Virus record (IMG/VR): IMGVR_UViG_3300023179_000037 | Span: 1-64,000 of that record | Length of the DNA stretch: 64,000 nucleotides | Origin: a virus | Strand: one strand, 5' to 3' | Part shown: in pieces, positions 60,737-64,000 of the stretch | Numbering within the stretch: position 1 is the stretch's first letter | Layout: each line of letters begins with the position of its first letter | Notes under the pieces: model-generated | Told to the model about the DNA's origin: nothing | Seen by the model: only the letters and a program-made list of their open reading frames with translations | Database searches by the model: none | Position numbers and translations under genes: made by a program

Positions 60737-63700
60737 ATGGCTGATCTTAAAGTCTCTGAACTAGAATCAGCTAATGTAGTACAGAGAGGTGATTTACTTT
60801 ATATTGTTCAGGATGGAACCAGTAAAAATGTAAATGCTGGTATTCTATTTGCATCCTTATCTGATCCTAGATTAGCTGGTAATGTACAACTAGGTGGAAA
60901 CGTACAAGTACTTTCCACTTCTGGTGTAATTAGTTTAACTGTTCCCAGAACAGAATTAATTGGTGGTAATGTTGCTAATACCACCGCTATTACTGATGGT
61001 ACAGCATTACCGGCAACAATCTTTATGTATACTCCCAATGTGTCTGGTACAGGATTGGGATTTACATTCACTGAAGGCGTAAGTTTTACTAAGAATATAG
61101 TTGTTAGTTACGCTAACAATAAAATAAAGTTAAACGGTTACTTCCCAAATGAATGGGCAGGATCGGGTGTAAATAAACCATTCCCAAGCGGATTGACCTT
61201 TGTTAAAGGCGCAAATTATGTCTTTAATGTTAGTGATCCTACCAATATTGGAAATACTTTATCGTTTTCCACATCCATAGATGGTACCAATACTCTAGGT
61301 ACTGAATACACTGCCAACGTTGTTAGAAACGGAACTGCAGGTTCTGCTGGTGCTAATATAACATTTATTCCTGCTAATGTAAGAATAGATGATGGTGGCC
61401 TAAAATATATTGATATCGCAAAAGGAACAGATGGCCAATTAAAGATTATTACTTTAACTAGCACCAGTGGAGGTAGCTATAGTTTAAGTAGTAATATTTT
61501 AAATAATCTTAATATAAAATTTACTAAATCTGGCGAAACAGCTTTCTTAATGTATTCAGGCAATGCTTGGATATTAGTTGGAGCAACGCCTGGATTTCAA
61601 ACCACATTCTCTGGTACTTCCGATGATGTGCCTGAGGGATCGAAATTATATTTTACTAATGCGAGAGCAAGAGCAGCAATTTCTGCATTTGATAATAGTA
61701 TTATATACGATTCTGTTTCTGGTACTATAAAAGCAAATGCTGCGTTCTTAGGCAACATTAGTATTTCTTCTATAGCAACTACAGATGAAATTCCCGAAGG
61801 ACCAATTGCTTTAGCAAATTTAAATTATGGTAGATCATATTTTACAAATGCTAGAGCTATTGCTGCAGTTACAGACGTTATACGATCTCAAACTGCTAAT
61901 CTTAATGCTGTAGCAAATATAACCTTTGCCAATGTAGCCAATGTTATTTACGTTACTTGTACTGGTAATGATGCTAATGATGGAAGGTCTATACAAAAAC
62001 CTTTGGCTAATATTCATACCGCATTAGCTAGATCAAAGGCATGGGATACTATTAAAGTAAGTAGTGGGCAATATGTGTTGTATAATCAACCTGTTACTAT
62101 TCCCACAAGAGTTTCTTTAGTTGGTGATAGTTTAAGAACTACTTCAGTATATCCATATCAAGCTAATGTTGATATGTTTTATGTTAATAATGGATGTTAT
62201 GTAACCGGATTCACATTTAGAAATCATGTTTCACCTGCTGCAGTATTTTCATACAATCCTAATGGATCTGCTGGATTTATTGTAACTAGTCCATATATTC
62301 AAAATTGTTCATCAATTACAACTACTGGTTGTGGTATGAGAGTTAATGGAAATTATGTTTCCGGTTTACGATCCATGGTAGTAGATTCCTATACCCAAAC
62401 CAATGAGGGTGGTATTGGAATTCATATGTTAAATAGAGGATATACGCAACTGGTATCTGTTTTTACTATTTGCTGTAATATTGCTATTTTATGTGAAAAT
62501 GGCGGATTTTGTTCTATTACCAATTCCAATTCATCCTTTGGTACTTATGGTTTGGTAGCTAGGGGAGTAAGTTTTCCTTTGTACTTTGGAACATTATTGT
62601 ATCAAGATGGCAATAATTTGACTCTGGGTAATTTAAATCAAAAACCAAATTATGGAGATGCAGTTTTAATTGCTGATTTTGATCAAAGTAAGTGCTCAAG
62701 AGATACGGGATTGATAGTAGATGCATTATTATTTGATTTAGCATACAACGGTAATACTGAAGCTACTTTTGCTGGGTTGCAGTATTTTGCTCAGTCAAGT
62801 TCTGCAATACCTGGGCAAGCCACTGAAACAATCAATGCCTTAAATTATGCGAAAAGATTGGCAACCAATGTTATTCTTAATATTGCAGTAACTCCTACAT
62901 ATCAATTAGCAAATTCGCAAGTTATTGTTGCGGGCCCAGTGGGGGGCCAAGATGGTGTTTATAAAATAAATAATGAATTTTATCTAATTACTGATATCAT
63001 TCAAAATGGGACGGTTGGAGTAACTGATAGAATAATTCCAAATAAGTATCCTGCTAATAGTGCTCCAAATATTAATCTATCAGCTAATATTCTTTATGCA
63101 AATAAAAATTTTATTCAGTCAGAAGTAGTAGCTTATGTTGCTAATGTATATCCCGCTTTCTCTTTTAATACAGCTAAATGTTTTAGAGATGTTGGCTATA
63201 TTATAGATAGTATTGTATTTGATTTAAGACACGATGGAAATAAACAAGCCATTACATCCGGGGTATACTATTATAACTTTAATGCGAATGTTTCACAAAT
63301 TAATAATCAAGTAGTGCAAACGAGATACGCATACAATTATATTGGTAGTTTAGTAACAAATTTAATACAAAATAAATCTGTAGCCAACTACAATGAGGCA
63401 AAGTGCAGGCGTGATACCGGATTGATAGTTGATTCATTGGTTATTGATTTGGCATATCAAAGTAATACTCAAGCAGTATTTGCCGGTTTACAATATTGGG
63501 CCCAAAGTTCTTCTGCTATTCCAGGTCAAGCTACAGAAACAATAGCAGCAATTGGATATGCCAAAAATTTAGCTACTAATGTTTTAGCTAATGTAACTAT
63601 TACTAATCTTAGACAAACCAATGTAGCTCAAGTTAGGGGATTGGGTGGTACAGCTATTGAAAAAGCGAATGTAGCAACGAATTTTGATCTAGTTGCCAAT

Positions 63701-64000
63701 ATTATTGGTGGTGGAACAGTAGGTGTAACTGATAGAATTATATCTAATAGATATCCAAAAACAGCAAATGCAACCATTAATAATGCAGCTAATTTATTGT
63801 ATTTAAATAATACTTTTATATCATCAGAAGTAGTAGCTTTTGTAAATCAAACTTATCCTTCTTTTACGTACAATGCTAATACTTGTGCAAGAGATGTTGG
63901 TTTTATTGTAGATAGTATTGTATTTGATTTAAGACATGGTGGAAATAGACAATCCATTATGTCTGGTGTCTATTATTATAACTTTAGCGCTAGTAATACT
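60737..64000 (+). CDS. tail-fibre/beta-helix structural protein, partial
   Basis: Open from MADLKVSELESANVVQRGDL to the window edge (1088 codons). It contains repeated LYFTNARARAAIS and SYFTNARAIAAVT segments. A right-handed beta-helix start (GNDANDGRSIQKPLANIHTA, then IPTRVSLVGDSL) follows, then alternating CxRDTGLIVD and CxRDVGxIxDSIVFDL modules. It is probably a host-recognition or baseplate-linked fibre. The C-terminus lies outside the window. Confidence 0.8.
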   Translation, partial: MADLKVSELESANVVQRGDLLYIVQDGTSKNVNAGILFASLSDPRLAGNVQLGGNVQVLSTSGVISLTVPRTELIGGNVANTTAITDGTALPATIFMYTPNVSGTGLGFTFTEGVSFTKNIVVSYANNKIKLNGYFPNEWAGSGVNKPFPSGLTFVKGANYVFNVSDPTNIGNTLSFSTSIDGTNTLGTEYTANVVRNGTAGSAGANITFIPANVRIDDGGLKYIDIAKGTDGQLKIITLTSTSGGSYSLSSNILNNLNIKFTKSGETAFLMYSGNAWILVGATPGFQTTFSGTSDDVPEGSKLYFTNARARAAISAFDNSIIYDSVSGTIKANAAFLGNISISSIATTDEIPEGPIALANLNYGRSYFTNARAIAAVTDVIRSQTANLNAVANITFANVANVIYVTCTGNDANDGRSIQKPLANIHTALARSKAWDTIKVSSGQYVLYNQPVTIPTRVSLVGDSLRTTSVYPYQANVDMFYVNNGCYVTGFTFRNHVSPAAVFSYNPNGSAGFIVTSPYIQNCSSITTTGCGMRVNGNYVSGLRSMVVDSYTQTNEGGIGIHMLNRGYTQLVSVFTICCNIAILCENGGFCSITNSNSSFGTYGLVARGVSFPLYFGTLLYQDGNNLTLGNLNQKPNYGDAVLIADFDQSKCSRDTGLIVDALLFDLAYNGNTEATFAGLQYFAQSSSAIPGQATETINALNYAKRLATNVILNIAVTPTYQLANSQVIVAGPVGGQDGVYKINNEFYLITDIIQNGTVGVTDRIIPNKYPANSAPNINLSANILYANKNFIQSEVVAYVANVYPAFSFNTAKCFRDVGYIIDSIVFDLRHDGNKQAITSGVYYYNFNANVSQINNQVVQTRYAYNYIGSLVTNLIQNKSVANYNEAKCRRDTGLIVDSLVIDLAYQSNTQAVFAGLQYWAQSSSAIPGQATETIAAIGYAKNLATNVLANVTITNLRQTNVAQVRGLGGTAIEKANVATNFDLVANIIGGGTVGVTDRIISNRYPKTANATINNAANLLYLNNTFISSEVVAFVNQTYPSFTYNANTCARDVGFIVDSIVFDLRHGGNRQSIMSGVYYYNFSASNT
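62690..64000 (+). repeat. about 0.7-kb in-frame duplication in the fibre gene
   Basis: The block beginning CSRDTGLIVDALLFDLAYNG (Cys codon 62693) recurs 711 bases later as CRRDTGLIVDSLVIDLAYQS (63404). CFRDVGYIIDSIVFDLRHDG (63179) recurs 705 bases later (63884). The second copy runs into the window edge. Confidence 0.85.

Overview
The window looks like part of the genome of a large, AT-rich, T4-type myovirus infecting a Gram-negative bacterium, probably an aquatic one and possibly metagenome-assembled. I recognise T4-family replication proteins (gp47, gp46, gp45, gp44, gp62, RegA, gp43, UvsX, gp41). I also see NATAAATA-type late promoters, strong sigma70-type early promoters, phage tRNAs, Hsp20, a CobS-like AAA+ protein with a VWA partner, 2OG-Fe(II) oxygenases, and head and tail genes of the kind seen in marine T4-like phages. 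No terminase, portal or major capsid gene is in the window.

Layout. (1) 0.1-4.7 kb: an operon with a DpdA-like transglycosylase, two QueD-family proteins, a glycosyltransferase and a sugar epimerase, which I read as a 7-deazaguanine DNA-modification module. (2) 4.7-11.4 kb: recombination nuclease gp47/gp46, peptide deformylase, and a VWA/metalloprotease-like protein with an AAA+ partner, the last two each behind a near-perfect promoter. (3) 11.4-25.7 kb: a tightly overlapping glycan island. It holds several glycosyltransferases, two methyltransferases, a kinase, a nucleotidyltransferase-HAD fusion, and a set (RfbH-type dehydratase, two-part ThDP enzyme, SDR, 4,6-dehydratase) that resembles a branched 3,6-dideoxysugar (yersiniose-like) pathway. 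(4) 26-31 kb: clamp, clamp loader, RegA, Hsp20, small ORFs and a tRNA. (5) 31.2-37.4 kb, minus strand: envelope and secreted proteins, including a low-complexity Asn/Thr/Ser repeat protein, a 873-residue exported protein, a lipoprotein and membrane proteins. (6) 37.5-43.8 kb: DNA polymerase, split and further interrupted; UvsX; and the gp41 helicase split by an atypical split intein. (7) 43.8-48.7 kb: small regulators, tRNAs, two 2OG oxygenases, an HldD-like epimerase, a phage-encoded RNA polymerase omega subunit, an HTH protein and an HNH endonuclease between terminators. (8) 48.7-64 kb: late structural and internal head genes, several with a T4-like capsid-targeting N-terminus, ending in a tail-fibre-like gene that runs off the window.

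How it fits together. Early promoters drive replication and takeover genes rightwards. T4-type late promoters precede structural genes, and one points leftwards into the secreted-protein block. The polymerase and helicase genes both show scars of homing elements: a split gene with an endonuclease remnant, and a fractured gene with a split intein. The sugar modules could modify the phage DNA, the virion or the host surface; the sequence does not decide between these.
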